DNA of 11,289 nt from Desulfococcus sp. (GTDB lineage Bacteria > Desulfobacterota > Desulfobacteria > Desulfobacterales > Desulfosalsimonadaceae), in the NCBI GenBank assembly GCA_024641805.1, contig JAHECJ010000023.1, forward strand, positions 1-11,289, written 5' to 3'. The position numbers and the translations under genes are program-made. The notes under the pieces are model-generated. The model was not told where the DNA came from, ran no database searches, and saw only the letters and a program-made list of their open reading frames with translations. Of the stretch, positions 1 through 6,975 are shown piece by piece. How positions within the stretch are numbered: position 1 is the first letter of the stretch; every line of letters begins with the position of its first letter.

Positions 1-86
1 CTCGGTGTTCAAGTTTCTGTCCGACTTCACGTTCCTGACACCCGAAACCTGAACCTTTTAGGGTTAGATCAGCTATGCCTCCGAAC

Positions 87-304
87 ATAAATTTCTCAAA
101 TTCATCCTTCCCGCCCGTGCGTTTGAAGCCGTCAAAGCCGGCACCCGGATGTGGCTGGTCGAATGCGAATGCGGTTATCGCCGGGATCTCTGGGATGCCG
201 GCGGGATTCACTACAAGGCTGCCGGAGAGCCGAGGCAATATCTCAAATGCCCGGAATGCCGCCGGAAAACCTGGAATAAAATCCAAAAAAAAAGCAGAAT
301 CTGA
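87..304 (+). pseudogene. Small zinc-ribbon-like protein, start codon missing
   Basis: A reading frame running to a TGA at 302-304 encodes about 71 residues that look like a genuine small protein. A basic, hydrophobic N-terminus (KFLKFILPARAFEAVKAGT) is followed by a Cys-X-Cys pair (VECECG), a short W/D/G-rich segment, the phrase KAAGEPRQYLKCPEC with a Cys-X-X-Cys pair, and a lysine-rich tail. The four cysteines could form one zinc ribbon. No ATG, GTG or TTG precedes the conserved part in this frame: the upstream in-frame stop is at 65-67, and the first ATG (149) falls inside the conserved region. The bases at 87-94 read ATAAATTT, exactly what ATGAAATTT would become after losing its G, so a one-base loss in the start codon is the simplest explanation; a sequencing error is possible. 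Function unknown; homologues are expected in Desulfobacterota, but I have not checked this. Confidence 0.5.
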
Positions 305-648
305 AAAAAACCGGATATAGCCTGTTTGTTTTTTCAGCTACGCTCCCCATGGTTAACCGGATTTCCTACGAAGCATCATGCTCCCGAAGAGCATAACGAA
401 GCAAGAAACAGCCGCTGACATAATCTGATTGTAGGATTTCAGTGTCCAAGAGCCGATCAAGCTTTTTACTTCCTGCCATCCGAACATGCGCCGTGTAATT
501 TATTGATTCGTCAAGCGCTCCTGCTCGTGAGAAATCGCGTGAACCGTCGTTGAAATTTGCAGAAAAATGATGTATTCAACAGTTTCAATCAATTTCTGAC
601 GTGCATAGACGTTGCCGGAACAGAATATACAAAAAAGATGACCACCCA
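305..648. other. Intergenic stretch, no supported gene
   Basis: About 340 bp with no convincing gene. It contains a small perfect hairpin (ATGCTC at 378-383, GAGCAT at 389-394, five-base loop) without a T-run. It also contains inverted copies of GTTGAA/TTCAAC (549-554 and 575-580) close to the next gene. On the minus strand a single frame is open from about 598 down to a TAA at 353-355 except for one internal TAA at 500-502. Its lower half (ATG at 487-485, 44 codons) ends in a hydrophobic stretch that could be a membrane helix, but it has no ribosome-binding site. I treat it as unproven. Confidence 0.6.
550..578 (+). promoter_or_regulatory. Weak promoter-like site upstream of the CDF gene
   Basis: TTGAAA (550-555) and TATTCA (573-578) are separated by 17 bp. 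The -35 match is good and the -10 match is poor. The inverted pair GTTGAA/TTCAAC spans the same interval and could be an operator. This is a pattern match only. Confidence 0.2.
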
Positions 649-1602
649 ATGATCCATAAACAGCGAAACCGCAAAAGTATCCTGACCGTGTATGTCGGAC
701 TGGCGGCCAACTTTTTTCTGGCGGCCCTGAAAACGACGATCGGCATATTTGGTCACAGTCCGGCCCTGCTGGCAGACGGCATTAACTCCACTTCAGACGT
801 GGCCTACGGTATTGTAGTCAGTGTGTTTATGAAACTCTCCGGCAAACCGCCGGACGAGGACCACCCTTATGGTCACAACCAGATGGAAAGTATTGCGGCG
901 GTTGTTGTGGGGGCATTTGTAATCACCACCGCCATTGCCATTTTCTGGGATTCCGTAAACGGCGTGTATGACCTTTATGTTGGAAACGGGAGTTTCACCG
1001 GCGCGGCAATGATTACCTTGTGGGTCGCATTATTCACCGTGGCCGTAAAAATACTCCTGACGGTCTGGACGCTTGCCATTGGCCGTCAGACCAAAAACTC
1101 TGCCGTGCTGGCCCTGGGATTTGATCACCGGAATGACATATTTTCCGCCCTGGCCGCCACCATCGGCATTTCCTTTGGCCGCGCCGGCTATCCCTGGGTG
1201 GACCCCCTGGCCGGGGCCATCGTATCCCTGATTATCCTGCATACGGGCATTGAAATTTTACGGGAATCCACCTCAGATTTGATGGACACCCTGCCGGGAA
1301 GAAATCTGGCAAACCAGATTACCGAATTTGTGAAGCCGATCCCGGGGGTTCGGGAAATTGAAGAAATTCACGCCCACCGATTCGGTCCGTACCTTGTTAC
1401 CAACGTGACGATATGCGTGGATGGCGTTTTGTCAGTGAACGAAGGGGATAAAATAGCCACCCAGGTGGAAAATATACTGATGGACAACATCGAGTTCATG
1501 CGCAAGGTGCACGTTCATTATCATCCGCTGGATTCCAATGCCTTTCAGACTACTCATAAATGCGGCCCGGCCGCTGAACGAAGCCCCGAAAAAAAAATTT
1601 AG
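649..1602 (+). CDS. Cation diffusion facilitator (CDF) exporter, probably Mn2+
   Basis: A 317-residue CDF-family metal/proton antiporter of the inner membrane, expected to export a divalent cation as a dimer. Hydrophobic segments fit six helices. TM2 carries LLADGINSTSD and TM5 carries FDHRND, followed by the cytoplasmic dimerisation domain ending in VHVHYHP. Counting from the ATG at 649, the membrane site is Asn46/Asp50 in TM2 and Asp159/Asp163 in TM5. Zinc CDFs usually have His-X-X-X-Asp in TM5; an N/D plus D/D site is, as I recall, the pattern of manganese exporters such as pneumococcal MntE, so Mn2+ is the likeliest substrate. Iron cannot be excluded. The frame is open back to a GTG at 601, but the extra 16 residues (RRCRNRIYKKDD) do not look like family sequence. 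The ATG at 649 just before a basic N-terminus is preferred, though its ribosome-binding site is weak. The gene ends 104 bp before a DUF3786 gene. Confidence 0.9.
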   Translation: MIHKQRNRKSILTVYVGLAANFFLAALKTTIGIFGHSPALLADGINSTSDVAYGIVVSVFMKLSGKPPDEDHPYGHNQMESIAAVVVGAFVITTAIAIFWDSVNGVYDLYVGNGSFTGAAMITLWVALFTVAVKILLTVWTLAIGRQTKNSAVLALGFDHRNDIFSALAATIGISFGRAGYPWVDPLAGAIVSLIILHTGIEILRESTSDLMDTLPGRNLANQITEFVKPIPGVREIEEIHAHRFGPYLVTNVTICVDGVLSVNEGDKIATQVENILMDNIEFMRKVHVHYHPLDSNAFQTTHKCGPAAERSPEKKI

Positions 1603-1609
1603 GCACTAC

Positions 1610-1644
1610 GATCCCAAAAAAATCCCGGGATCAAATTATATAAT
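1610..1644 (+). promoter_or_regulatory. Inverted repeat followed by a -10-like hexamer
   Basis: GATCCC (1610-1615) and GGGATC (1627-1632) form a 6-bp inverted repeat. The right arm also lies in the perfect palindrome ATCCCGGGAT (1622-1631). Six bases further on is a consensus TATAAT (1639-1644), but no -35 element is seen at a normal distance. It could be an operator/promoter for the DUF3786 gene or a terminator without a T-run for the CDF gene. Confidence 0.3.
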
Positions 1645-1693
1645 CATATGCCCTGGCCTGCTGAACATGCAAAACAGCATCCGGCCAATACAT

Positions 1694-1697
1694 GGAG
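1694..1697 (+). promoter_or_regulatory. Ribosome-binding site that sets the DUF3786 start
   Basis: GGAG lies 9 bases before the ATG at 1707. It overlaps the alternative ATG at 1692, so the downstream start at 1707 is favoured. Confidence 0.55.
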
Positions 1698-1706
1698 CCA
1701 TATACT

Positions 1707-2309
1707 ATGACTGACAATTACGCAAAAATAGCGCTGAACAACATCAACCGGCTTTACCATCAATTGCCGGAAAACCTGGCTCAACACCTGCCCGGAAAGC
1801 AGGACGGCGAACGGTATGTGTTTAATGCATTTGGTGAAGCCTGCGTGATTTCCCCGGGCGGGATCTTTCTTGGCGAAACGAAACAATCATCGGTGTTCGA
1901 CATCCTGATTTCCCTGTATGCTTTAAATGCAAGGCCGGACAAGTGTGAACTGCTGCCGTTTAAATCATTCAAGGAATTTCCGGACAGTATGCCCTATGTC
2001 GGCGCGTTTACCACCCATACGGAACAGTTGCTGATTCCCCATGTTGAAAAAATAAAAGCCGGAATAGAAAAAATCAAAGGAGCGTTAAACGGGGAAAAAG
2101 CCCCTTCGGATGCGGGTGGTGACTTCAGCATGGTGGTCTACCCGCTGCCCAAAATCGCCCTGTGCTATATTTTTTATGAACCCGATGATGACTTCCCCGC
2201 ATCCGTCACCTGTCTTTACTCCAATAACGCCCGCCGGTTCCTGCCGGTGGACGGTCTGGCCGATGTGGGCGAATATACCTCCAGGAAAATTCTGGAGATG
2301 TTAGAATAA
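1707..2309 (+). CDS. DUF3786 domain protein
   Basis: A 200-residue soluble protein with no signal peptide or membrane helix. The layout matches my memory of DUF3786: an N-terminal helix (NYAKIALNNINRLYHQLPE); a central segment with a FGEACVISPGG turn and a helix before LLPFKSFKEFP; and a C-terminal hallmark of VVYPLPKIALCYIFYEPDDDFPASV followed by LYSNNARRFLPVDGLADVGEY. In this family the phrase usually reads as a proline/leucine strand, then an acidic D/E-EFPAS motif, then a D/N-A-X-X-F-LP element. DUF3786 proteins occur mainly in strict anaerobes, some next to corrinoid/acetyl-CoA pathway genes, but their biochemical role is unknown. No such partner is visible here; the upstream neighbour is a metal exporter. 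The start at 1707 (MTDNY) has a GGAG 9 bases upstream; the frame could begin five codons earlier at 1692. A terminator-like hairpin follows, so the gene is probably the last of its transcript. Confidence 0.8.
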   Translation: MTDNYAKIALNNINRLYHQLPENLAQHLPGKQDGERYVFNAFGEACVISPGGIFLGETKQSSVFDILISLYALNARPDKCELLPFKSFKEFPDSMPYVGAFTTHTEQLLIPHVEKIKAGIEKIKGALNGEKAPSDAGGDFSMVVYPLPKIALCYIFYEPDDDFPASVTCLYSNNARRFLPVDGLADVGEYTSRKILEMLE

Positions 2310-2321
2310 ATACTCAAACAA

Positions 2322-2350
2322 GACTACCAGACGGTCGTCAAAGTTTTTTT
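2322..2350 (+). terminator. Probable rho-independent terminator after the DUF3786 gene
   Basis: GACTACC (2322-2328) and GGTCGTC (2333-2339) pair with one mismatch around a four-base loop and are followed by AAAG and a run of seven T. It lies 12 bases after the stop codon, where a terminator is expected. Confidence 0.6.
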
Positions 2351-2352
2351 AT

Positions 2353-2379
2353 TTGATAAAAATACATATTTGTTATAAT
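2353..2379 (+). promoter_or_regulatory. Promoter for the barrel/Ig-repeat unit
   Basis: TTGATA (2353-2358) and a perfect TATAAT (2374-2379) sit in a very AT-rich stretch directly after the terminator. The spacer is 15 bp, shorter than ideal. Transcription would start near 2386 and leave a leader of about 100 bases before the ATG at 2486. The leader contains the perfect inverted repeat TTAAAC-C-GTTTAA (2453-2465). I did not recognise a riboswitch in it. Confidence 0.5.
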
Positions 2380-2485
2380 TTATTTGCATATTTATCGAAT
2401 AGTACGTTTTCCCGGCTGACCGGTTATGATCACCACCCTCTGCCTAAAGATCTTAAACCGTTTAAAAAACTAGGCGCGAAAACTT

Positions 2486-4441
2486 ATGCACCTGAGATAT
2501 TTTCGTTTCCCAGACAGCAAATCCCGATTTATCATCACTTTTTTTAGCATTATCTTTCTTATTCCCTTTGTATCTATAGCAGATTCCAGCGACACTCATG
2601 TGGTTAGACTCATCCAACCAAAACCGGGTCTGGAAATCATCGATAAGCGGCCCGAGATCGTTTGTGGCGTCACCGCTTTTGATTCCTACGAAAGCATCCT
2701 GGTTTTGTTGGACGGAACAGATATGACCGGGCTTATCAACATCATGCCGGCGGGCTTTTCGTTCCGGCCGGTGGAGATGCTGGCCGCCGGATCCCACGTC
2801 TTACAGGTTCTCCTGGCAACCGACGACGGGACCCAGGTTCAGCAGGAATTTTCTTTTTTTTCCCGCCATTCCGGACCGTTTGAGGAGGTTTATTCAAAAA
2901 ACGATCTGAGTGTGGCTTATGAAAAAACATCGGATAAACCGGATGAATCCAGTTTCCAGACCAGTTACAAGACAGAATCCAATTTAGGCAATGATACGGT
3001 CATAAAAGAACAGGCATGGGAAATGCGGTTTAACACCAACCTGCGGTATCTGACCCAGAATCTTGCCGTAACTTCCCCCCTTGAAAAAGGAATCAACCCG
3101 GCCAATTATCTTCTTGCGGGAACCTACCGGGGAGAACAGTTTCAGGCGGCTACCGAGGTCGGAGATGTTTATGTGAATGAAACGCAGAACACGGTCAATC
3201 TTTCCAGGCGGGGAGGTACTTTTTCGGTGGATTATGACGCGTTCAAATTGAAAACGTTCGTCGTGAACAGCGAGGAGGTGTTTGGATTTAACGGCGGCAC
3301 CGGTATCGGTGGGAGTTCCGATGAACATATCATGGGCGTATCCGGTGAAGTCGGGTTGCTCTCCGATAAAGTGAGACTGAAAACTATTTATGCCGCCGGC
3401 GGGGAAAAGGGAGATTCCTACAGCATATACACCGCTGGCGGAGACAAAAAAGGGAGCGTGCTGGGATTTCAACTATTGTCGGATTTTTTTGAGAATAAAT
3501 TAACCACTGAGGCGGAACTGGATTTTTCCGACTATGATCCCGACACCTCGGATGAATTTTCATATGAGAAAGACAAGGCCTATAAACTGGGAGCCAATGG
3601 TTTCTGGGGCGATTATTCCTATGGCGCCATGTATGAATTTGCCGGCACGGATTACCAGGTGATCGGCAATCCCTATCTTCAGGGTGACCGGGAAGGAACG
3701 ACCGTCAATTTCGGGGCCAATTATGATATCCATTCCGCCACGGTTGCTTTTTCAAAGTACAATGACAATGTGGACGGCGATGACCTTTATCCCCTGACAG
3801 ATACCTGTCAGGGCCAGATCAACTACATGTTTACCAGATTTTCCAGCCTTCCCATTGGCTTAATGTATCAGCGGTCGCAAATCAAAAGCAGTGATGAGCC
3901 GGAATATACCCCGCATATGGAAAATATCACGGACGCCGTTTCGACAACCATCAACTATCTGGTCGGGCCCTGGAACTTCGGATTCCAGACCGGATATTCA
4001 GATCAAAACGATAAAACCCCGCAAAACTATGATACGGATGCCGTTTATTATACTGTCTCGTCAAGCTATTTTTCCGGCAGCATCAGCATCTCTCCGTCGT
4101 TGTCTTTCAATCGTTCCCGTTACCGGCCCACAAGCGAAAGAACGGATACGAAAACGGCGACGCTGGACCTCCGGGGAAATATCTGGGATCAGCGGATCAC
4201 CTATGAGTGCGCCGGAACTTTCAGCCGAATGGAATCCAGCGACGACACCATCAAACAGGACAGCTATAATACCAATTTCCGGATCGCTTATATCCTGGCA
4301 GAAAAAATATGGGGGCTGGCCAATCCCTCTGCGGGTTTTATGGGATATTATAATACCACTGAAGATTATGTGTACAATACCCGAAGCCACGATTTCACTC
4401 TTCTTTTCGTATTCTCGACCAGCATGCCGTTCGTGCTTTAG
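2486..4441 (+). CDS. Outer-membrane beta-barrel protein with N-terminal Ig-like domain
   Basis: 651 residues. Residues 1-32 form a Sec signal peptide with a long n-region, a hydrophobic core (IITFFSIIFLIPFV) and a likely SIA|D cleavage. Residues of about 40-128 make a small beta-sandwich-like domain (QPKPG, RPEIVCGV, LLDGTDMTG, MPAGFSFRP, LAAGSHVLQV, FSFFSRHS). The rest (about 145-651) is a long run of alternating, aromatic-rich strands typical of a barrel, such as FGANYDIHSATVAFSKYND, YYTVSSSYFSGSISISPSLS and the last strand DFTLLFVFSTSMPFVL. The final residue is Leu rather than the usual Phe/Tyr. No POTRA, TonB box or plug domain is seen. The length would allow many strands, perhaps 16 or more, but I cannot count them reliably. 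The ribosome-binding site is weak (AGG at 2472-2474). The Ig-repeat gene starts 20 bp downstream, so the two are almost certainly co-transcribed. Role unknown: a porin, a surface anchor or an export channel for its partner are all possible. Confidence 0.75.
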   Translation: MHLRYFRFPDSKSRFIITFFSIIFLIPFVSIADSSDTHVVRLIQPKPGLEIIDKRPEIVCGVTAFDSYESILVLLDGTDMTGLINIMPAGFSFRPVEMLAAGSHVLQVLLATDDGTQVQQEFSFFSRHSGPFEEVYSKNDLSVAYEKTSDKPDESSFQTSYKTESNLGNDTVIKEQAWEMRFNTNLRYLTQNLAVTSPLEKGINPANYLLAGTYRGEQFQAATEVGDVYVNETQNTVNLSRRGGTFSVDYDAFKLKTFVVNSEEVFGFNGGTGIGGSSDEHIMGVSGEVGLLSDKVRLKTIYAAGGEKGDSYSIYTAGGDKKGSVLGFQLLSDFFENKLTTEAELDFSDYDPDTSDEFSYEKDKAYKLGANGFWGDYSYGAMYEFAGTDYQVIGNPYLQGDREGTTVNFGANYDIHSATVAFSKYNDNVDGDDLYPLTDTCQGQINYMFTRFSSLPIGLMYQRSQIKSSDEPEYTPHMENITDAVSTTINYLVGPWNFGFQTGYSDQNDKTPQNYDTDAVYYTVSSSYFSGSISISPSLSFNRSRYRPTSERTDTKTATLDLRGNIWDQRITYECAGTFSRMESSDDTIKQDSYNTNFRIAYILAEKIWGLANPSAGFMGYYNTTEDYVYNTRSHDFTLLFVFSTSMPFVL

Positions 4442-4461
4442 AAAAACAAGGAATCGTCATA

Positions 4462-6936
4462 ATGAAAAAATATCTATTCTTTTTAAGTACCCTCTTTTCT
4501 TTTTTTACCTGTTTTTCCGAAGTTTCTCAGGCGATAACGATTACGGCATCGCCCAGTCCCGCATCCGTCAACCAGCCGGTAACTGTAACGGTTACCTCTT
4601 CATATTCGGTTTTCGCAGCCCCCCCGAACTGCACGATTGAAGTCAACTTCGGGGATGGAGCCGCCTGGACGAGTCTGCCGTTGTGCACCTCAAATTCATG
4701 CACGCGGATCATCACCCACGCCTATGCCACTCCCGGTCAATATACCATCACCGCCCGGGGGTCAGGTGCATGCATCCCCTCCCCCTTACCGCCTGATCCT
4801 GCAACTGCCGCCCTGACGGTTCAATGCACTCCCCTCACGGTCACATCACCGTCCGGCCTTCCCCAGGGGACGGTAAATACCGCCTATTCTTACCAGATTC
4901 TGGCAGCCGGGGGGATGACACCCTATACGTATGTCATAAGTGGCGGATCATTGCCGCCAGGGCTAACTCTTGGCACGTCCGGTCTGATTTCCGGGATACC
5001 CGCAACCGCCGGCAACTATAACTTTACCGTCACCGCTGCAGATGCCTGTGCTGTCGGGACCCAGACCGCACAGAAAACCTTCACAATGACGATTAACCCG
5101 GCAGCCTGTCCTCCGTTAAGCATCACATCTTCATCGATATTGCCTTCAGGAACCGCAGGGCTGGCATATTCCCATCAGATTCTGACCATCGGCGGCCAGC
5201 CGTCTGTTTCTTTTGCCCTTACCGCCGGATCATTCCCTCCGGGGATAAGCATGGCCGCCTCCGGCCTCATTTCCGGAACATCCACAGCCATCGGCAACTA
5301 CAACTTTTCAATCACTGCCGCAGACGCCTGTGCAACAGGCACGCAGACCACACAGAAAGCTTTCACAATGACGATTAACCCGGCAGCCTGTCCGCCGTTA
5401 AACATCACATCGTCCTCGGTCTTGCCTTCAGGAACTGCAGGGCTGGCATATTCCCATCAGATTCTGACCACCGGCGGCCAGCCGCCTGTTTCTTTTGCCC
5501 TTGCCGCCGGATCATTCCCTCCGGGGGTAAGCATGGCCGCCTCCGGTCTCATTTCCGGGACACCCACAGCCATCGGCAGCTACAACTTTACCATCACCGC
5601 CACAGACGCCTGTGCCGCAGGCACACAGACCGCACGAAGCAACTTTACAGTAAGCATTAACCCGGCACCCTGCTCCCCCCTGGGCTTCACATCATCATCC
5701 ATACTGCCTCCAGGAACCGCCGGAAAGGTATACACCCACCAGATTCTGACCACCGGCGGCCAGCCGCCTGTCGTATTCAGGCTGGCCGCCGGATCTTTGC
5801 CAAAGGGGTTAAACCTTGAAACATCCGGACGGATATCCGGAACGCCCATGGCCGCCGGCACCTACCACTTCACGATCGCTGCCGAAGACGCCTGTGCCGC
5901 CGGTGTTCAACAGATCCGCAGCAGTTTTTCCATCGTCATCGGCGGAGATGTCCAGGTAACAGCCTCTCCTTCGTCATCTATGATTGCCAGAAATATGGCC
6001 TGGACGCAGAATATTTTTTATACATTTTCAGATGCTTCGACCGCGGCTGTCACGCTGACGTCCGGCAGGGGGGTGTTTACGGCAAACAACCAGGTCATCG
6101 GCGAAATCAATAGACCGTTAAATGTTGCGATCGCCAATGGCGTGGGCAATGTTTCCGAAGTATTGAATGTACCGGTAGCCATATCTGAAAGAGCCAGACA
6201 GGCGGACACGTCAAGGATCATTTACACCCGTACGTTTACGGATGGCACATTATCCGCCACCGCGCAGATCGAAATTATTATCGGCACGGGAGCGGCTTCC
6301 GAGTTTACAGTTACCCGCCTGCAGCTTTATTTTGAAAACAGGCGGGCTGAAATTACCGTAAACCGAAACCAGCCCTTTTTGAAAGCGTTTGCGGATATCC
6401 GATTCTCAGGCTCGGGGCTTCTGACCGGATATTGGGAGGTGGATGGAAGGATTCTTGACTATGTAAACCAGCATCTGGTTTATGGCGAAAGCATCACCCT
6501 TGCCTCCCCTGAAGTGCCGCCGCTGCCCACGTTTTCTCCTGGAACCCATATTGTAAAGCTTGTCATCAGTACGCCGTCCGCAGACATCCCCGTACCCCAG
6601 GCAATTTATTTTGTGACCGCCGAAGAATCCGGAGACGTCCGCTCCATTGATCTGACCCTGCCGGAAAATAATGCCGGTATCATGTATTCTCCCGTATTGT
6701 TTGAATGGCAGAGCGTGAAATGGGCGGATACTTATCTCATAGCGTTCTTTGGCGAAACCGACGATAAGCCGATTTTTTCAGCCTACACCCGGGATAACTC
6801 ATACCGGCTCCCGCCCCTTATCCTGAACCGCCTGTTTACACCGAACGGTACTTATCAGTGGCGGGTCAGGGGATATGACGAAAATGGAAATACCCGCGGT
6901 GAAAGCGCCTTGTTCCGGTTCTTTTTTTCAGAATAA
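4462..6936 (+). CDS. Secreted PKD/Ig-repeat surface protein
   Basis: 824 residues with a clear signal peptide (residues 1-24, SEVSQA|ITI). Domains in order: a PKD-like domain (about 25-121; VNFGDG, HAYATPGQYT); four tandem Ig-like repeats of exactly 94 residues (122-497), each reading roughly C-P-L-x-I-T-S ... GTAGLAYSHQIL ... GG ... LPPGL ... SGLISGTP ... YNFTITAADAC and matching the putative-Ig (He_PIG) type; a less repetitive beta-rich region (about 498-715); and a C-terminal fibronectin-like domain (FEWQSVKWADTYLIAFF, GTYQWRVRGYDENGNTRG) ending in SALFRFFFSE. Each repeat has one Cys at its start and one in the DAC motif, so each may carry a disulfide, which fits an exported location. No LPXTG, PEP-CTERM or type 9 sorting signal is visible. 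A good AAGGAA (4448-4453) lies 8 bases before the ATG, 20 bp after the barrel gene. It is probably displayed or secreted together with the barrel protein, perhaps as an adhesin; this role is inferred. Confidence 0.85.
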   Translation: MKKYLFFLSTLFSFFTCFSEVSQAITITASPSPASVNQPVTVTVTSSYSVFAAPPNCTIEVNFGDGAAWTSLPLCTSNSCTRIITHAYATPGQYTITARGSGACIPSPLPPDPATAALTVQCTPLTVTSPSGLPQGTVNTAYSYQILAAGGMTPYTYVISGGSLPPGLTLGTSGLISGIPATAGNYNFTVTAADACAVGTQTAQKTFTMTINPAACPPLSITSSSILPSGTAGLAYSHQILTIGGQPSVSFALTAGSFPPGISMAASGLISGTSTAIGNYNFSITAADACATGTQTTQKAFTMTINPAACPPLNITSSSVLPSGTAGLAYSHQILTTGGQPPVSFALAAGSFPPGVSMAASGLISGTPTAIGSYNFTITATDACAAGTQTARSNFTVSINPAPCSPLGFTSSSILPPGTAGKVYTHQILTTGGQPPVVFRLAAGSLPKGLNLETSGRISGTPMAAGTYHFTIAAEDACAAGVQQIRSSFSIVIGGDVQVTASPSSSMIARNMAWTQNIFYTFSDASTAAVTLTSGRGVFTANNQVIGEINRPLNVAIANGVGNVSEVLNVPVAISERARQADTSRIIYTRTFTDGTLSATAQIEIIIGTGAASEFTVTRLQLYFENRRAEITVNRNQPFLKAFADIRFSGSGLLTGYWEVDGRILDYVNQHLVYGESITLASPEVPPLPTFSPGTHIVKLVISTPSADIPVPQAIYFVTAEESGDVRSIDLTLPENNAGIMYSPVLFEWQSVKWADTYLIAFFGETDDKPIFSAYTRDNSYRLPPLILNRLFTPNGTYQWRVRGYDENGNTRGESALFRFFFSE
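4825..5952 (+). repeat. Four tandem 282-bp repeats encoding Ig domains
   Basis: Units at 4825-5106, 5107-5388, 5389-5670 and 5671-5952 are each exactly 282 bp (94 codons), measured between the cysteine codons that open each unit. Units 2 and 3 are the closest: by hand I count about 36 differences in 282 positions, with an identical run of over 30 bases at the GLAYSHQIL segment. The end of unit 2 matches the end of unit 1 better than that of unit 3, which suggests past recombination between units. They lie inside the coding sequence and could expand or shrink without breaking the frame. Confidence 0.9.
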
Positions 6937-6975
6937 ATTCATTCAGCAGCTGTCGGGAGGATTGATTTCATTATT

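Noticed and set aside
1..67. End of an upstream gene at the left edge
   Set aside because: Frames are open for less than 30 codons and the sequence looks like low-complexity intergenic DNA (cccgaaacctgaacc). There is no recognisable protein end.
75..320. 81-residue frame with an ATG start at 75
   Set aside because: Its composition is Pro/Ser/Asn-rich with no structure, and it overlaps the cysteine-patterned zinc-ribbon frame, which is far more protein-like. It is a shadow.
601..648. GTG at 601 as the start of the CDF gene
   Set aside because: The extra residues are highly charged and unlike the family N-terminus, and no ribosome-binding site precedes 601. The ATG at 649 fits the usual start just before TM1.
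2386..2485. Possible riboswitch in the leader of the barrel gene
   Set aside because: I looked for c-di-GMP-type and other familiar cores. Apart from the TTAAAC/GTTTAA repeat there is no recognisable conserved core.
2486..4441. Barrel as a two-partner-secretion (FhaC/TpsB) transporter
   Set aside because: There are no POTRA-like domains; the N-terminal domain looks Ig-like, and the partner lacks a TPS domain and haemagglutinin-type repeats.
3891..4640. 249-residue plus-strand frame spanning the end of the barrel gene and the start of the Ig gene
   Set aside because: It is rich in Arg, Ser, Pro and Ile, overlaps two well-supported genes out of frame, and has no signals of its own.
4825..5952. 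CRISPR or satellite array
   Set aside because: The repeats are contiguous, 282 bp long, in frame and encode Ig domains. There are no spacers.
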